DNA of 60,536 bases from Zygnema cylindricum (GCA_037447655.1 JBBHKE010003429.1:112512-173047); one strand, 5' to 3'. Counted from the first letter of the stretch, positions 11,879 through 23,284 are shown. Numbers and translations: made by a program. Notes: a model not told the origin generated them from the sequence alone.

Positions 11879-12036
11879 AAATATCGTGCATGTGTCAAAT
11901 AACATGAAGATGCATGCAATATCATCAGCTGTGCTCAACTTAAACTCAAATGATAGCGAGATATCGGAAATGAAATAAATCATAAAAGTAAAAATGGGTA
12001 AATACAACAACAGGCAAGGTGGAAGAAAAAGAAAGG
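11879..12036. other. Junction sequence, nothing recognised
   Basis: Unassigned sequence between the truncated 3' LTR of copia 1 and the start of the second type B LTR copy. Confidence 0.4.
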
Positions 12037-12682
12037 TATCCGATTGTTTGTGCATATATACACTTGAGGACAAAATGGCACATGGAGATTTGTCTACGGT
12101 GCCAACTGTGATATGTACGCGGCTGAGGGAGACCGCCGACAAATGCTGGTCCGTGTGAGCCACATACAGGACAAATGACGTGGCATATAGAATCCTACTC
12201 CTTTGTAAATATCTAGATAAGTAGATTTTTGTCTTTGTGTGGTTAGTTGATTAGTAAAGGAATCTTTTTGTATGACGTACCTTGTTCGGTTCGAGCCGCA
12301 GGTATTTATTGTACGGCTGGTATGCCTCCGTACGTTCAGCAGCATAGGCTTCGGTGTATATTAGTAGGACTTAGATAACTTTGAAGGTATGAATATTTTG
12401 TAATCAAAAGTTGTACAGCCTGTTTTTGGCATTTTCATCTGTGGATATCTCACAGATCTTTAGCAGAATTACTTGTAATTTTGTGTGTATGTTCATCTTG
12501 ATATTATCTACACTGTGGTAGATTTTCAGAGCTATTGTGTTTCTGTTTTGGGTTTTATCAACTGTTGAAGTTGCTGTTTTTCAGACCGGTTTTTGTGAAA
12601 GTTTCTTGCTTGGTTTGGTTCCGAAATGACTACACCGACATCCTCATCGTCTTCGGTTCCGGCTGTTGTCTCAGAACAACAC
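12037..12682 (+). mobile_element. Second type B copia 5' end (LTR, leader, gag start)
   Basis: 12037-12618 repeats 5466-6046 with only a handful of differences. It continues through gcttggtttggttccgaa to an ATG at 12626 opening MTTPTSSSSSVPAVVSEQHF, the likely gag N terminus, which runs into a stop at a junction around 12682. The rest of the element is missing. It shows what probably lies in the gap at 6047. Confidence 0.7.
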
Positions 12683-13468
12683 TTTTGACTTATATATGAG
12701 AAAGTATACTATAGTGTATCTGGACCAGTCATCGTTTATAATTAACATATATATTTTCTCCCATGTGAAGTATACCTTTAAGTCATCAGTTATAATTAAC
12801 ATATATATTTTCTCCCATGTGAAGTATACCTAGTGGGTCCCCATACGTTAGTGCATATTAGATCTCATTCTTTTTCTCTTCGAATGTGGATGCCTTAAGA
12901 AATGGAAGTATATGAATTTTCTTTCAGCACATCCACTACAATCATTTGAAGTTTCATCATCTCCAAACTTCATCTCATCCACTGTTCCTTTTGTTTTTTT
13001 TTTTTTTAGACTATCTTGATGCATTTGCCCCAACCTCTTGTGCCACCTCTTGTGCCATAGCATCTCATCACTTTCACACGCGTAAAGAACATGATTTTTA
13101 TAACAAAGTACAACTCTAAATATTCCTTGACTCCCTTTCTCAGCTATGAAATAAACCTCATCATTGAAGCTAGTTGTGAAGATTCCTTTTAGTTCCGTTT
13201 CAAAGTCTTTGTCATCTAGTACAACTGTAGAGACAAGATTCTTACTCAGCTATGGAATGTAAAGAACATCTTAGACTGTTACAATTGAAGCCTTATGGAG
13301 GTGCCAGAAAAATGTGTTCCTCTAAATAGCGGTGGTGAGGGGCATCATATATCTTCAGATACTGTGCCCTATAGGTGCTTCTCAAATAGAGCTCCTTCCA
13401 TCATCATCTCCCAATATATAAATTTTTATCAATAAAATATGGGTACCCTAAAGGGTGGGCCTATAACG
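12683..13468 (-). pseudogene. Copia internal fragment (integrase, pre-integrase, gag start)
   Basis: On the minus strand: the leader AGGCCCACCCTTTAGGGTAC and gag start near 13440-13380; then a large deletion at about 13310 that joins gag to the protease C terminus (IPxLSKNLVST near 13250); GAG-pre-integrase with LWHKRLGQM and CSGCAERK (12930-13070); and the beginning of integrase (near 12690-12840). A segment of about 52 bp is tandemly duplicated inside it. Same subfamily as elements 1 and 2. It belongs with the LTR at 13469-14962. Confidence 0.75.
12728..12831. repeat. Tandem duplication of about 52 bp
   Basis: The segment gtcatcrgttataattaacatatatattttctcccatgtgaagtatacct occurs twice in direct succession (about 12727-12779 and 12781-12831) within integrase coding sequence, breaking its frame. 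Confidence 0.85.
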
Positions 13469-14878
13469 TGAAACTCTATGAGCCCACATAATATACAGCT
13501 TATACAAGACCTCTAGGATAATGGTCGCCCCTTCCACTTTCCCACTGAATAAGTACCACGATGGCACACAAAGATTTGACCACCCTCTCCGACGTGAGGG
13601 CTTGACTCCCTTGAGCAGAACGTAAAAATAATCACTGGATTTGCTTCCCTAAGTAGTAATATATTGATGGTCAAAGATGACCTATATATATACAAGCTCT
13701 TTCAAAGAGAGGCGCCTAAATTTTACTAAGTCCTAGTCTGCCTACTCACAACTGCCTACTACTAAATCCTAGACCAACAAGAAGACTGTTAGGTACCAAA
13801 AGGTATAGTGGTCGATGTACTTCTTGTACGGCCATTGTAAGGTACACCGCGAATCGTTATTAGTGTCAAAGTCACTAATTTAGGTTCTTAAAATTTTGAT
13901 TTTTTTTTCAAATAGGATACATGATTTTAATTTTTAAGGTACCGTACAAAATAGCGTAAAGCCCAAAAGTACAATAAAATATAAATAGTGTGGTTTATGG
14001 TCGATGTCAAACCGTACTTAAATGTACCTTTTCAAGTGAAAATTTACAAAAATGAATTAAATCAGACGCGCACGCATAGGAACGTGCGCTCAAAAAATCG
14101 GGATTAGTCTGACACCTAATTTAGAATAGCATGTACGGATATTTATATTCGCGACGGCGCACGATTTCTAATATTTTGTACGAATACATATATTAATGTA
14201 TATAATCGTACGGCGAATATTCCATTTTTGCTGTTCCCAAATTAGCATAAACGCCGAAATTAGAATACACATTTTTTTTGAAAAATTTCAAATTCTTAAT
14301 TAGCATCAATTACGGCAAATTTTATCTAACTTTATTTAAACTTTGACACTAATAACGATTCGCGGTGTACTAGAAGGTATAGTGGTCAATGTAATTCTTG
14401 TACATCCATTGTATAGCATGGCCTTCTAGGTGACGCCCATAAGATCGTGAGCCATTGTTCCTCCTCCTATCTTCTTTATTGTCTACTTTTGTGATGCCAC
14501 GTGGCATTGCGTGACAATATTTCCGAAAGTGGCCAGAAGTTTATTCCGGGTTGGCGGCTGCAACAAAGACAGTCCAATCACATATATTTACAGGGTTGCG
14601 ATTCGTGTCCTTCCAAAATGTCACATGCCGTCAGATCATTTTCGCGCCTTTGTCAAATTGTTCCGTTAAATACATTAGCCGTCACGTATCACTTTATTAC
14701 AATATCAAACCTAATATGTGTCTCGAATCTACAACGACTTAACGGATAGGGCGGCAGGCTACTCTAGACTATGCAAGACACAATGTCGAATCCGGGCGAA
14801 TCCAACCTTTTTGGAAAAGTGTCCTCTGTTTCAGTTTGCCACCTTCGTACCAAAGTAGGTAGCCATGGTTTTTTGTTC

Positions 14879-14917
<39 letters not shown>

Positions 14918-14962
14918 AGTTTAACAAATAGATAAGCAAACTATAAATTAACCTTTTCAACA
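13469..14962 (-). mobile_element. Copia 5' LTR (minus), interrupted by a TIR element
   Basis: In its own orientation it starts TGTTGAAAAGGTTAATTTATAG at 14962 and ends GAGTTTCA at 13469, directly before the leader shared by these copias. The GAGTTTCA end is the same as in the solo LTR at 3258-4467. Without the TIR element (13845-14367 plus TA) it is about 970 bp, in the range of the other LTRs. It contains (TC)16 at 14883-14914 beside the ccatggct landmark. Confidence 0.8.
13845..14367. mobile_element. Stowaway/mariner-like TIR element, TSD TA
   Basis: Perfect terminal inverted repeats of about 28 bp beginning CACCGCGAATCGTTATTAGT. Flanked by TA on both sides (13843-13844 and 14368-14369). 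523 bp, with no coding capacity. Inserted in a copia LTR, next to two imperfect 45-bp copies of agtggtcratgta.ttcttgta. Confidence 0.88.
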
Positions 14963-15137
14963 CCCCCTCCCCCTCTCCCCTCTCCCTCTCTCTCTCCCTC
15001 TCCCACCCTCTCCCTCTCTTTATCCCTCTCTCTCTCCCCCTTTAACTCCCCCTCCTCCTCCCCTTCCCTCTACCTCTCCCTCTCTCTCTCCCTCTCCCTC
15101 ATCCTCTCCCTCTCCCTTTCCCTTTCCCTCTCCCTCG
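14883..15137. repeat. (TC)n and long polypyrimidine tract
   Basis: (TC)16 at 14883-14914, then after the LTR boundary a 175-bp almost pure C/T tract (14963-15137) made of ctccct-type units. Such mirror-like polypyrimidine runs can form triplex DNA. The Arg-Glu open frame on the opposite strand (15070-15540) is an artefact of this composition. Confidence 0.9.
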
Positions 15138-15829
15138 AATGGTTTAAAAGTGGATGAGATTGAAGACAAGGGTTTGTAGAAGTTTGAGGCATTCCTTTAG
15201 AGGGAGGTGTTACATTTGAGAGGATGTGAGTGAAATGAGGCAAACAAATCGCCATGGGCAAGGGAACCCAATATGGATTAAATGGGGAAGAGATTGAATG
15301 GACGACCATAGGTGGTTGATGAACGAAGGGTTGGAGGTAAGTGTCAAGGTCAAAGTTTGTAATTGCTCTATAGTATGAGGGATACTTATCGCGACGAATT
15401 ATACGTAACAAACGCATTAAACCTTTTGAAAAAATCAAACAAATCGTTAAAGAATTTTCGTCTGTACTATTTCGTACATGTAAACAAAAATAAATTTCAC
15501 ATATACCGCAGTTTGTACATTTTTCGTATCTTTTCGTCATAGTCCGTACATTTTTGGTACAATTCCATACATTTCCGTAAAGATTCTGTCCAGTTTACCG
15601 GACAAAAAGTACTACGAAGTGCAACATATCTTTCGTCAAATTGCGTACATTTACTGTACAAAACGGTATCGCTATCGTATAATATGTATAGTTTCCCCAT
15701 ATTAGCCGTTTAGTTTACCAGACAAAAAGTTCAACGCGATTTTTTGCAATTTTTCATAAGTCACGAATTATACGTTTCAATCGCTAAAAAAGAAAAAATC
15801 GCGCGATTTGAACAACAAGGAATATGACC
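15138..15829. other. Intergenic, nothing recognised
   Basis: No gene. It is rich in cgtac/gtacat motifs, but I see no terminal repeats or protein similarity. Confidence 0.5.
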
Positions 15830-16101
15830 TTAAGACTCATATTGTATTCAGACCTATTCGGACCAATTAAAACATTCGGACCAAAAATTTGTATTTACAC
15901 CGTTAGATTCGGACGTTTGGATGGTCGCTGATCAGAGTAGCGATCTAAGAAGATCACATGAAAAGCCCACAACACAACTTACGATAAAGGCGTCCACCAA
16001 AGGCCTACCATAAAAACGCATACTTTTGAATTGTGGTGTGTATGGAGAAAATAAGTTTTAAGTGGTGAAAAAACTATTAACACTAACAGCGATACAAGGT
16101 G
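15830..16101. mobile_element. Truncated CATAG-family element inside a Stowaway-like end
   Basis: 15830-16032 matches, in the same orientation as 23700-24060, the segment with gatcacatgaaaagccca, gcctaccataaaa and the end acttttgaattgtgg. It is followed by a Stowaway-like element end, aacactaacagcgatacaaggtg at 16101, with TA after it. The left ends of both are lost. Confidence 0.6.
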
Positions 16102-16110
16102 TACTGTAAT

Positions 16111-16400
16111 AACCCAAAGTACTCTACTGTAGGTTAAGTTAATCGGAGATCCAGAATAGTACGAATTTCGGGCCATTTGTACTTCGAGGCTTGCGACTTT
16201 TCGTATGTTAAAACCCGAAAATAGTATTAGCAAAGTCCGTCGATAATCATCTAAATTTCGGCCGTCAATCCGACATCCTTGGCTAATGGACGGCCGACAA
16301 TTTTCGTGCACGTATCCGCACCTGCGTAGGTTTCGGCAAGATTCACGCGTGCAAAAGACCGATTTCATGGCACTTTTGATTGGTTGAGAGCTCAATTATA
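16111..16400. repeat. Dispersed repeat, also at about 24385-24690 and 41940-42180
   Basis: The three places share, with many differences, the landmarks cttg.gacttt/tacgt, ggccgacaatttt, ttcggcargact and gattggttgagag (the third in reverse orientation: accaatcagaaacgcc, gtcctgccgaaaa). Noncoding. Boundaries and type unknown. Confidence 0.4.
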
Positions 16401-16438
16401 TTTTTTCAGACAAACAAAAGAAAATTCATAAACAAAGC

Positions 16439-17262
16439 ATAGTTCAAAAGTAGGTGACCGTACGCCCATACAATATGCCTATTGTACGCAAAACATACAA
16501 TATGCCCTTAAGACCCATATTGTATTGGCCGCAAAATGAAATAAAATAGGAACAGGGTTGAGTTGCACATCGTTCGATAGAGAATTAAACGACATGTCTA
16601 AATTTTGAAAAAAAATCGGGCAAAAAAAAATATTTCTGTAAGTTTTGAGAGACTTTTTATTTAAACCGTCAGATTTGGACGATCGGACGGTCGCTGATCA
16701 AAGTAGGCGATTTAAAAAGATCACATGAAAAGCCCATAACACAACTTACGAAAGGACAATCTGTCATATTAGCGTTTGCAATTTTGAGGGCCACACTAAA
16801 TAAAGCCTCAAATTGACCAACCAGGCAGTATGGGACGATAAAAAAAAAAAAATACCACACTGCCAAAAAAATTACCAAAACCTATGGACCAACCCCGTTG
16901 GTGGCTGCAAAACAACTTTCCGAAAAAGCTATGAACTGTCCGTACTCTCTCTCGTCGCACTCTCACCGCTCTCCACCGCGCTCATTTTAACTCCATCGCA
17001 ATTATTTCGAAATTTTGTTTGGTTGCCCGTCCGCGTTTTTCTTTTTTTCCCGTTTTTTTTCCCACGGAATGTCATCCTACGCCGTGTCAGTTCGCTAAAA
17101 AAAATCGTCCGGCGGCGTGCGCTGTACTTTGATCTTACTTCAGATTCAGACGTTCGTACAGGAGTGTGCACGACGCACACAGATACAGTGCCTACGTTGC
17201 GCGAGTTTTGTGCAAAGTTTTGTGCGCCTACCAAAGGCCTACCATAAAAATGCTACTTTTGC
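16439..17262. mobile_element. CATAG-family (hAT-like) element, long copy
   Basis: Starts CATAGTTCAAAAGTAGGTG and ends with gcctaccataaaaatgctacttttgcac, the degenerate inverse of the start. Internal sequence matches the element at 23569-24072. It is longer because of an extra roughly 300 bp (about 16760-17060) not present in that copy. No transposase. The open frame 16813-17247 is not conserved. Confidence 0.6.
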
Positions 17263-17268
17263 ACTAAG

Positions 17269-18320
17269 AAACCAAGTAACAAACTCAGAAAATCTCCCGA
17301 AAAGACTGGAGACCCGACAATTTCGCAAAGAGTACCAGCTACGCGACAAAATAGGTGACTGTAAGTAGGTCACGGCTACATGCGTCCAATGCAGTCCCGT
17401 CAGATAGAGTCTGTTGCTGGTCTATACCACGGAATTTGTCTTTTTCTAAGCTGGTCAATTTTAAGGACAATGTTTTAGAGTCTTATGTTCGACAATATCG
17501 GCGATTTTGTCTTTTCTGGTAATATCAAATCTTAGAGAGGTAGTTCCTCCGTGGATTCGATAAACTGAAATTACGGCCTACGTTCTAACACGTGTCTTCA
17601 AAAGCCAAAATTACTTACAACGGACAAAAGTTGTGAATGTCGGCTTTGCTCCGGTGTTCTCACCATTTTTAGCATTAGGTTTTGTCGTATTAAGAACATT
17701 TCCAGCGCATTTAATTTCAGCGTCCCACTGTGATTCAACGCGCGGTCATGCGGCGTCATAAATGATGTGACATTTGTAGTGAGCAGGTAACGGTATTTAC
17801 GGCCATGTTCACATGTGGATTTTGTAACATCAACTGTTACAAATAGAAAGGGATTTCGACAGTGTTGCACATCGAGCATGTTGTGACGATAATGGATGGG
17901 TCTCGATAACCAGAATATCGTATCGATATATCATATCGCCAATAATAATAATAACAATAATAATAATAGCTATGTATCACAATCTTAAAGCGATAACTTT
18001 TAATGTGGGTACACTTATTCTGGTGTATCTTGAAACTCTTTATTTATAAGCCGTCGAGCCTGAAATAATTATCTCAAAGAATTCGAACTAAAAGTTTTAG
18101 TGACGATGATTTTTGAGATCCCGGTTTCTTGTAATTCGCTGCAAAAATGTAGCGATCTTTGATTTTTTAAGAAGATGATGATCCAATGAAATTATAAGTG
18201 TTCAATTGTTTAAATAAAATTGCAATTTGTCTAAAATGATAAGTGAACCACCATTGCTCATTCTATCAAGGCAAATGGAGAGCCCTTCGTTAGCCGAATA
18301 AGTTAACCGGCCTGGGGGTA
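17269..18320. other. Intergenic, nothing recognised
   Basis: Unique-looking sequence without supported genes. Includes an ata(ata)n stretch near 17940-17970. Confidence 0.5.
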
Positions 18321-18420
18321 CACCGTGTATCGCTATAGGTATTAGTATATTTTTTCCACTTAAATCATATTTTCTCCGTACATCCTTATCCAATTTTAGA
18401 GGCCTCCAATCAAATGGTGA
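18321..18420. mobile_element. Stowaway-like element, 5' end only
   Basis: Starts CACCGTGTATCGCTATAGGTATTAG after TA (18319-18320), then ccacttaaatcatattttctccgtaca as in related copies. No matching right end was found. Confidence 0.5.
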
Positions 18421-19561
18421 GAACCTAAACGGTGAGCTCGGTAAAGTACAATATTATGTTGTTTCGTTTTTTCGTGCGGTCTTAATGTTTCGTTCGATTA
18501 AATGTTGTTTCGTGCACAAAACCTCGCATGTGTTGATTTCCATTTATTTCGTATCTTTCCGTCTATACTTTCAGCGTGACGTCATCGCTTTCGTTCGTGT
18601 TCCTTAACATTTCCAGCTAAGGAGAGGTGACTTTGTTAGGTTGAATAGTATGGTATAAACCAGTTGCACGAAATTGCTTGCTTTGCATAAGTGAGTTAGA
18701 GTTGATTATCATTGGAGTCATGGAATTATATGATGAGATAAAAGCTAAGGTTAAAATAGTTATTCTTTTGCCCAATTCTCTTGTTTTATTTTGTGATGAA
18801 TACTTCTACTTATATTTTCGTATTTTCTTTTAGTTCTTGAGTCGTTCTTATCACTTATCGGCATCCCTCGCACTACCTTACACATTACAAATTAATTAAT
18901 GATTAATCAATTATTAATTAATATTAATAATAATACTATTCCTTACAAAAATTGGAGCACAATTCCACTTTAATACCAAACAATAGGATCGATTACAAAG
19001 GAATCCGCTCATAGAGTGCAATAACATTTACATAAACAAAAGCACATAATTCAAAACAATAACAGATATCGACAAAATATCATTATATTAAGCTAAAGGC
19101 TTTACTTCCTTCCTCTTACCAAAGTCCCCTTAATCGCTCTCACAAAATTCCAAAAACCTAGCCTTCCCGACTAATGCTAAACCATCTTACACGCTAAAAA
19201 CCCTAAGATCCAGTACAAGACAAAACGGCCACCTACCACCGTACGTTCTCCACTAAAAACAAATCTTACCTAAAAACACGCTCACGACGTAGACACAATT
19301 CACCGAAACACAATCGTGCGCAGTACGTGACACGGTACAAAATAAAGTACGCACGAAATAACTGTTGAATAACATACGAAAGGTACGAATCAGTGCATAG
19401 ACGCAAACCCGCCTGAAATGTTAATTCAATAATTCGTCATTGTACAAATTTTTCTAACATGAAAGATTCTTTAGTTTCTCAAATTCGACACTTTGTACTA
19501 TTATTTAATGAAGTTGTTGAAACCATCTTTTCATAAACCTACGAATAACATGTAGGGATTT
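18421..19561. other. Intergenic, nothing recognised
   Basis: AT-rich, no supported gene. The right part is 3' flank of the lectin gene and shares gtagggattttttatt with the 3' flank of its paralogue. Confidence 0.5.
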
Positions 19562-19567
19562 TTTATT
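19562..19567 (-). terminator. Candidate poly(A) signal, lectin gene 1
   Basis: AATAAA on the minus strand, 150 nt downstream of the stop codon. The paralogue has AATAAA in the same conserved sequence (aataaaaaatccctac) about 130 nt after its stop, which supports function. Confidence 0.45.
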
Positions 19568-19716
19568 GTCGGCGATAATTTACAAAGTTTTACTTTAACA
19601 TTCACCGGAATATGAGGAAACATAGAGAGTGTCAATGAAATAAAGAACCAATAAAACCTCTCTCTCTCTCTCTCACTCCCTCTCCCTCGGAGAAAATCGA
19701 CAATTTCGAAAAATTA

Positions 19717-21688
19717 TCAAATTAAACTATAGTCAAGATCCTTTTTAGGGAATAGAATCTCATAGTCTTTGTCCGATACCAAATATTCATTTTCTTCCAA
19801 ATTATTTCTTCGGGTTGAATCGTCGCTTTTTGCAGGAAGAGTGACCGGACCTAGATTTGCAGAGAAGCGAAAGAGAGGGAGAGGGAGAGGGGATGGGAAA
19901 GGATAAGGAGAAATTGAGGGAGAGGGAAACGGTCAGGGGGAGCAAGATGGGAGGGGAGGGAGAAAAAAAAAGGCATTGTGAGGAAGTGGGAGAGGGAGAG
20001 AGAGAGCTAGAGGGAAAGCAACGAGTTATGTAAATCAGATAGCTAAACAATCTTCTAACATTAGAATTGTAAAAAAAAAATGGACAGCAGAATGTAAGTC
20101 AAGGTGAATAATAATAAAAGACGAGATTTTAAAGTTTCCCAGACGTGAACAAAGTTTATCCCACAAACAAAAGCATAAAAATAATTAAATGAAAGGAAAA
20201 AAAATATACAAAATACTCAATAAACAAAAGTACCACTTAACATACCATTTCCAAATCTAAAAACCAAAACACCGAATCAAAAATTAAGGAAAAAACAAAA
20301 AGCGTTCATGCTTGCAATAATTTCCCCGTTTTATTTTTTGGTAATTTCATTCTAACAACCATAAAGCAAACCAATCCCTGATCTAGAAACTTAAACTTCA
20401 ACACAACAAACCCAAAATTAGGCAAAAAAAAACAAAAATTATTACCACTTCGAGTAGCTGTAACTTGTCCTCCACACACCACAAAAGATGTATTTTTTCT
20501 TGATTACGCCAACCACCCACAAATAATCACGAAGGAAAATCAAAAAACAGTAGCCATACAACCATAAACACATACTTATGTGGAAAAACCCACTTTCACA
20601 ACTTTAGGCGTGGCCATGACTGGTGGTTCACACACCATAACATATGTGGATGTCTAAAAAAATAGGCAAAAAAACAACAAAAACCGAAAAAAAACAACAT
20701 AAAATAACCTCAAAAACATAGATAAAGTCACAACATAGACAACCAAACCCATATTCCCACACAGGAATAGCCGTGGTTTGTATTTCACACATCACAATTT
20801 ATGAGGATCTTTCAAAATTTAGTGAAAAACCTCCAGGAATAAAAACCCAACACGGCAAAACTAAACGGCCATAAAGACATAAATCCATAAATACACAAAA
20901 TTCTCACCTTTAGGAGTGGCCATGACTTGCACTTCGCACACCACAATATATGTGGATCGCCGTACTTTAATCCAAACGTAGCGCCCCTCCAATCCGGCGC
21001 ACTTCACATCCAAAGGATACGCCGCGCCATTTTCTTCGAAGCTATAAGTCGCATTTGGCGCGCAGCGGAGATTGGGCGATCGCGCGCCCCAAGCTCTCAC
21101 GTCGCCGACCCACACCTCCATTCCGTCCAACCGACTCAAAAGGCCGATAGTCGCTCCGTTATGCTCCGGAATTCCGTAAATTGTAACGGAATCTATGATG
21201 GAAGGCAGTCCTAAGTCGATTCGGATGGACGGCTGAGAGGAGAAAGCGGATTGGACGCATCCGGTGGAGTCAAAATCCTTCTTGGGATCGGATTTTGGGA
21301 AAATTCCGTCGACGACATTGTTAGCGGTACACTCTTCTTTTTCGGTTCCGGCACATATTCCGCCACGGCCTACGGAGGACATGAAAACTGGAGCATGTAA
21401 CGCCATGTTTACTGTTAAGGGAGCAGGGGAAACGATAAAGCAGATGAGTATCAGAAAAGGTTGTTTAGAATTATGTCAGTGAGATAGGAATAGTCAGCAT
21501 TGCCACTTTTATTTTAGTCACAAAACGAGAGGGAGACGGAGAGGAAATAAGCTGGAAATGAAGAGGAAGAGGAGAGGGAGAGGAAGAGAGAGGGACACAG
21601 ACGTACCATCCTTTGCAAGCACTCCTTGAAGAGAAGTCAGCGTTAAGATAATCGCCATCTCTTTCGCACGTGCGAATACCTGAGCCAT
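19717..21688 (-). CDS. Secreted fucolectin-like (F-type lectin / F5/8C) protein, paralogue 1
   Basis: Three exons on the minus strand: 21607-21688, 20908-21411 and 19717-19850 (82 + 504 + 134 bp, 239 aa). Introns are GT-AG: GTACGT...AACAG and GTGAGA...TCTAG. Exon phases fit exactly. The ATG at 21688 opens a signal peptide (hydrophobic MAIILTLTSLQGVLA). Residues about 28-195 are a galactose-binding-like beta-sandwich close to eel fucolectin and tachylectin-4: VNMALHAPVFMSSVG strand, NVVDG, an RIDLG strand, LDGMEVWVGD, NATYS (possible N-glycosylation), GLEGRYVWIKV and VVCEVQV. Five or more cysteines suit an extracellular protein. The fold usually binds fucose or other glycans; sugar specificity cannot be read here. 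The tail (NEYLVSDKDYEILFPKKD) is acidic and shared with the paralogue at 35311. The exon 3 acceptor is inferred, because the paralogue's acceptor position is mutated here, so the join is less sure than the rest. Whether it is expressed is unknown. Confidence 0.8.
19866..20010. repeat. GA-rich low-complexity tract in intron 2
   Basis: gagaggga-type purine-rich stretch (pyrimidine-rich on the coding strand) lying upstream of the exon 3 acceptor. May help define the acceptor; otherwise simple repeat. Confidence 0.7.
20445..20500 (-). pseudogene. Decayed copy of lectin exon 2 end (copy 4)
   Basis: In intron 2 of lectin gene 1. On the minus strand it reads TSFVVCGGQVTATRSG, aligned to TYIVVCEVQVMATPKG at the true exon end, followed by a possible donor GTAATA. 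No obvious acceptor precedes it. It is about 460 bp from the true exon end and spaced about 150 bp from the next copy. Confidence 0.55.
20600..20660 (-). pseudogene. Decayed copy of lectin exon 2 end (copy 3)
   Basis: In intron 2. Minus strand STYVMVCEPPVMATPK, open, aligned to STYIVVCEVQVMATPK. It is preceded by a polypyrimidine tract and TAG (a usable-looking acceptor) and followed by GTTGTG where the true exon has GTGAGA. It is the best preserved copy and could be a cryptic exon. Confidence 0.6.
20755..20815 (-). pseudogene. Decayed copy of lectin exon 2 end (copy 2)
   Basis: In intron 2. Minus strand SS*IVMCEIQTTAIP, with a TAA stop, aligned to STYIVVCEVQVMATP. Ends GTGTGGGAATATGG, resembling the donor region of the paralogue. 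Confidence 0.55.
21525..21598. repeat. Pyrimidine-rich start of intron 1 (coding strand), gene 1
   Basis: On the coding (minus) strand, intron 1 becomes CT-rich immediately after the GTACGT donor. The same arrangement occurs in paralogue 2 (36479-36600). Confidence 0.7.
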
Positions 21689-22600
21689 GGCTGCTGTGCG
21701 TCTATGGTAGTTTCTTCGTCTTACTACAAGGATTTAAAAAAAAAAGGACACTCGAATTCACGAAAAAAAAAAAACTGTAGAGCTCAAGTGAAGAACTCTC
21801 GCCTTAAAAATTCACAAAGGAAAATGAAAGAACGGCGGCAATTTATTTGGCGAGTTTTGATCCAACGGTACAAAAAACGTAACGAAACTAAAGTAAAGCA
21901 GACCAGTCGGACGTTGACAGACCGGCGAATCAGACAAAATAGGAGACCGACAAACGTTTACACTCATTTGAGTGGTTCACCAAACTGAAAAAGTACGCTT
22001 TTGGTAGTACAGCTATAAAGTATTAAACTCCAAAGCGACAAAAATAGCGTTTCCTATTGCTTTCGTCCTTTTGTAAAGGAAAGCAAAATACTATTTGCGC
22101 GAACCAATCGGAAAGGAGAAATCTTTGTCGAAAAGGACAAAGCCAAAAAAGCAAAAAATAATAATTAATGCCATCATTAAGAAACCAGAATTACAGTTAA
22201 AGGTTCAGAGTTCAAGTGACGGCTAGAATATGGACGATGGATATCCCCGCGGCGCGCCGTCAAATCTAAAAATAGTACGGCAGCTGGTACGGGTTCAGGA
22301 TGACTGGACTGAAAGCATAGATTTTACGACAATCCAAAGTAAAATCGACGGTCGGGATTTCTGCTAGACACACGTGGGTGCTTTAGAGACGCCTCTCTAT
22401 GATTGTAGTTTGGACTCATGTTACCGCTTTTTTTGCCGAGGAGAAGGACACCTGTCATAGACCTACAAACCCTACAAATCAATTAAACAGTTGTAAATTC
22501 TGATTCTGTTTAAAGATTTTCAAGCATAGTACGGCAAAACAAGTTAAAACAGTGTTTCATCTGTACGGTACATTCAATGCACTGCAAATCAGTCAGTTAA
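21689..22600. other. Upstream of lectin gene 1, nothing recognised
   Basis: No clear TATA box close to the gene, no other gene. The plus-strand frame at 21704-21988 is lysine/arginine-rich A-tract sequence without similarity. Confidence 0.45.
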
Positions 22601-22921
22601 CCTATTGCCGATATTCGATATATATCAAATTTTAGGTACCCGATAATTGATATATCGAGACCATGTACGGAGAAGCTAAATATCCAGATTTTTATTTTTT
22701 TTCCGGATTTTTTTTTCAAAAAGCCCCCCCCCCCCCCATTTTCGTACGGTTAACCGTACGGTACTTGTACGGTACCTGTACGGACACACATTTTTTGCGA
22801 TATATATCGCGATAATTTATGTTGGTCGCGGTACGATATATCGAGGACTTTGCTCGATCGATATTCGATATATCGAATATCGAAATTATCGCGATATGAA
22901 ACTACCCGATACCCAACACTA
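22601..22921. mobile_element. hAT-like element, right end
   Basis: Ends ...cgatacccaacacta at 22921, the same end as elements at about 29130 and 32438. Contains the family's gatatatcg-rich interior. The left end could not be fixed, so 22601 is approximate. Contains poly-C (22722-22737) and an 18-bp perfect palindrome CGTACGGTTAACCGTACG (22743-22760). Confidence 0.5.
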
Positions 22922-23284
22922 GTTTCAGTTATAGGAAAAGTGAGATGGTTTACAAAATTGCTTATTTTTACGTACCGGCGTTTGTTTTCTTTCTTTGAAA
23001 AAACAAATATTACAAAAGATTAGACCCAAGATTCTCAAACATCAAAGGGTTCAGGCGCAAACATTGACCCTAGGATCATTTTTGAGTTCTCATCAGCGAA
23101 GCAAGAGTTGCACTGACAGGTGGAAGCGCTCTCAGAATTGATTCTTAGTATTAAAGACGGGCGAAATCAAGCGAACTTGTTTTCACATGTTCAAACGTTG
23201 ACAATGTGAAGAGAGGTTGGATAAGTTATGTTATGACTCTACACCGTGTATCGCTATTAGGGTTGTTTTTTCATCTCTTTAAAC

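Noticed and set aside
15070-15540. 156-aa minus-strand frame
   Set aside because: C-terminal Arg/Glu run comes from the polypyrimidine tract; the rest is unconserved.
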